In this document: piece by piece, positions 6,472 to 6,702 of the stretch
Numbering within the stretch: position 1 is the first letter of the stretch
How the letters are laid out: the number at the start of each line of letters is the position of its first letter
The notes under the pieces: model-generated
Told to the model about the DNA's origin: nothing
Database searches by the model: none
What the model saw: only the letters and a program-made list of their open reading frames with translations
Assembly (NCBI GenBank): GCA_030618325.1
Contig: JAUXDP010000177.1
Location: forward strand, 1 to 6,702
DNA length: 6,702 nt
Reading direction: 5' to 3'
DNA from: Methylococcaceae bacterium
GTDB lineage: Bacteria; Pseudomonadota; Gammaproteobacteria; Methylococcales; Methylomonadaceae
Program-made: the position numbers and the translations under genes

Positions 6472-6702
6472 GTCTGAAGGTTTTTGATATTTTCTGCCGA
6501 ATGTGGGTGAATGCAGACTCAATGACATCCAAGATTTTAGGTGTTTGATGAAATAAATAGCTTAACCTAACTACCATTTTTCCCTACCTAGTTCGCGTCT
6601 ATAAATTATAACGCATTGAATAATATGAAAAAACCTGGCTATTAGGCGAGAAAAATCCGGCGTAGTTTGGTATAATTATGATCTAAGCCATTGAATCATA
6701 AA
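6472..6702. other. Non-coding region after the operon
   Basis: I see no supported gene in these 231 bases. Frames are short and show no family-like protein. The stretch is AT-rich, notably near 6598-6634, and ends with a promoter element directed rightward. A downstream gene most likely begins beyond the window edge. Confidence 0.55.
6668..6676 (+). promoter_or_regulatory. Extended -10 promoter element for a gene beyond the right edge
   Basis: TGGTATAAT is a perfect TGn extension plus a perfect TATAAT. There is no good -35 box 16-18 nt upstream, which is typical of extended -10 promoters. Transcription would start near 6683 and leave the window, implying a plus-strand gene or RNA just outside. 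Confidence 0.5.

Noticed and set aside
6341..6577. Minus-strand frame of 78 codons after fae
   Set aside because: It runs through the fae terminator and into the fae 3' end and shows no recognisable domain.
6627..6647. Tiny frame MKKPGY followed by a stop, possible leader peptide
   Set aside because: There is no Shine-Dalgarno, no attenuator-like hairpin pair and no visible downstream gene; AT-rich sequence produces such frames often.
1..6702. A novel defence, mobile or biosynthetic system
   Set aside because: No repeats, integrase, transposase, toxin-antitoxin or CRISPR features were found; the genes form the known H4MPT C1-transfer cluster plus an unrelated glucosidase.

Overview
The window carries a tetrahydromethanopterin (H4MPT)-linked one-carbon gene cluster. 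Six consecutive plus-strand genes read mptG, an orf17-type ATP-grasp gene, mch, orf5, orf7 and fae. Bacteria use this module to oxidise and detoxify formaldehyde. The moderately AT-rich composition, the gene content and the order suggest a gammaproteobacterial methylotroph, most likely a Methylococcales (type I) methanotroph. That placement comes from remembered gene order and protein similarity, not from a search.

Layout. Positions 1-629 (minus strand) hold the N-terminal part of a large glucosidase-like protein that runs off the left edge and is unrelated to C1 metabolism. Positions 630-1008 are an AT-rich intergenic region that must hold divergent promoters: a fairly good sigma70-type candidate faces the glucosidase, and an isolated perfect -10 hexamer faces the cluster. 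Positions 1009-5808 hold five tightly packed genes (overlaps of 11, 17 and 4 nt and one 8-nt gap), so they almost certainly form one operon. A 96-nt gap with a possible promoter and a 14-bp perfect palindrome precedes fae (5905-6408). A strong intrinsic terminator (6441-6471) ends the unit. The remaining 231 bases hold no gene I can support, but they do contain a perfect extended -10 promoter element pointing out of the window.

How the genes work together. Fae condenses formaldehyde with (dephospho-)H4MPT to give methylene-H4MPT. A methylene-H4MPT dehydrogenase, not in this window, makes methenyl-H4MPT, and Mch hydrolyses that to formyl-H4MPT. Formyl transfer to methylofuran and release of formate (Fhc complex) are also encoded elsewhere. 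MptG makes the first committed intermediate of the H4MPT side chain. The two ATP-grasp proteins and the CitG-like Orf7 are long-known companions of this pathway and are probably cofactor-biosynthesis enzymes; their exact reactions are less certain.

I found no CRISPR array, mobile element, toxin-antitoxin or defence system. The pathway itself is known. The open points are the reactions of Orf7 and the two ligases, the start-codon split between biosynthetic and catalytic genes, and the possible separate control of fae.
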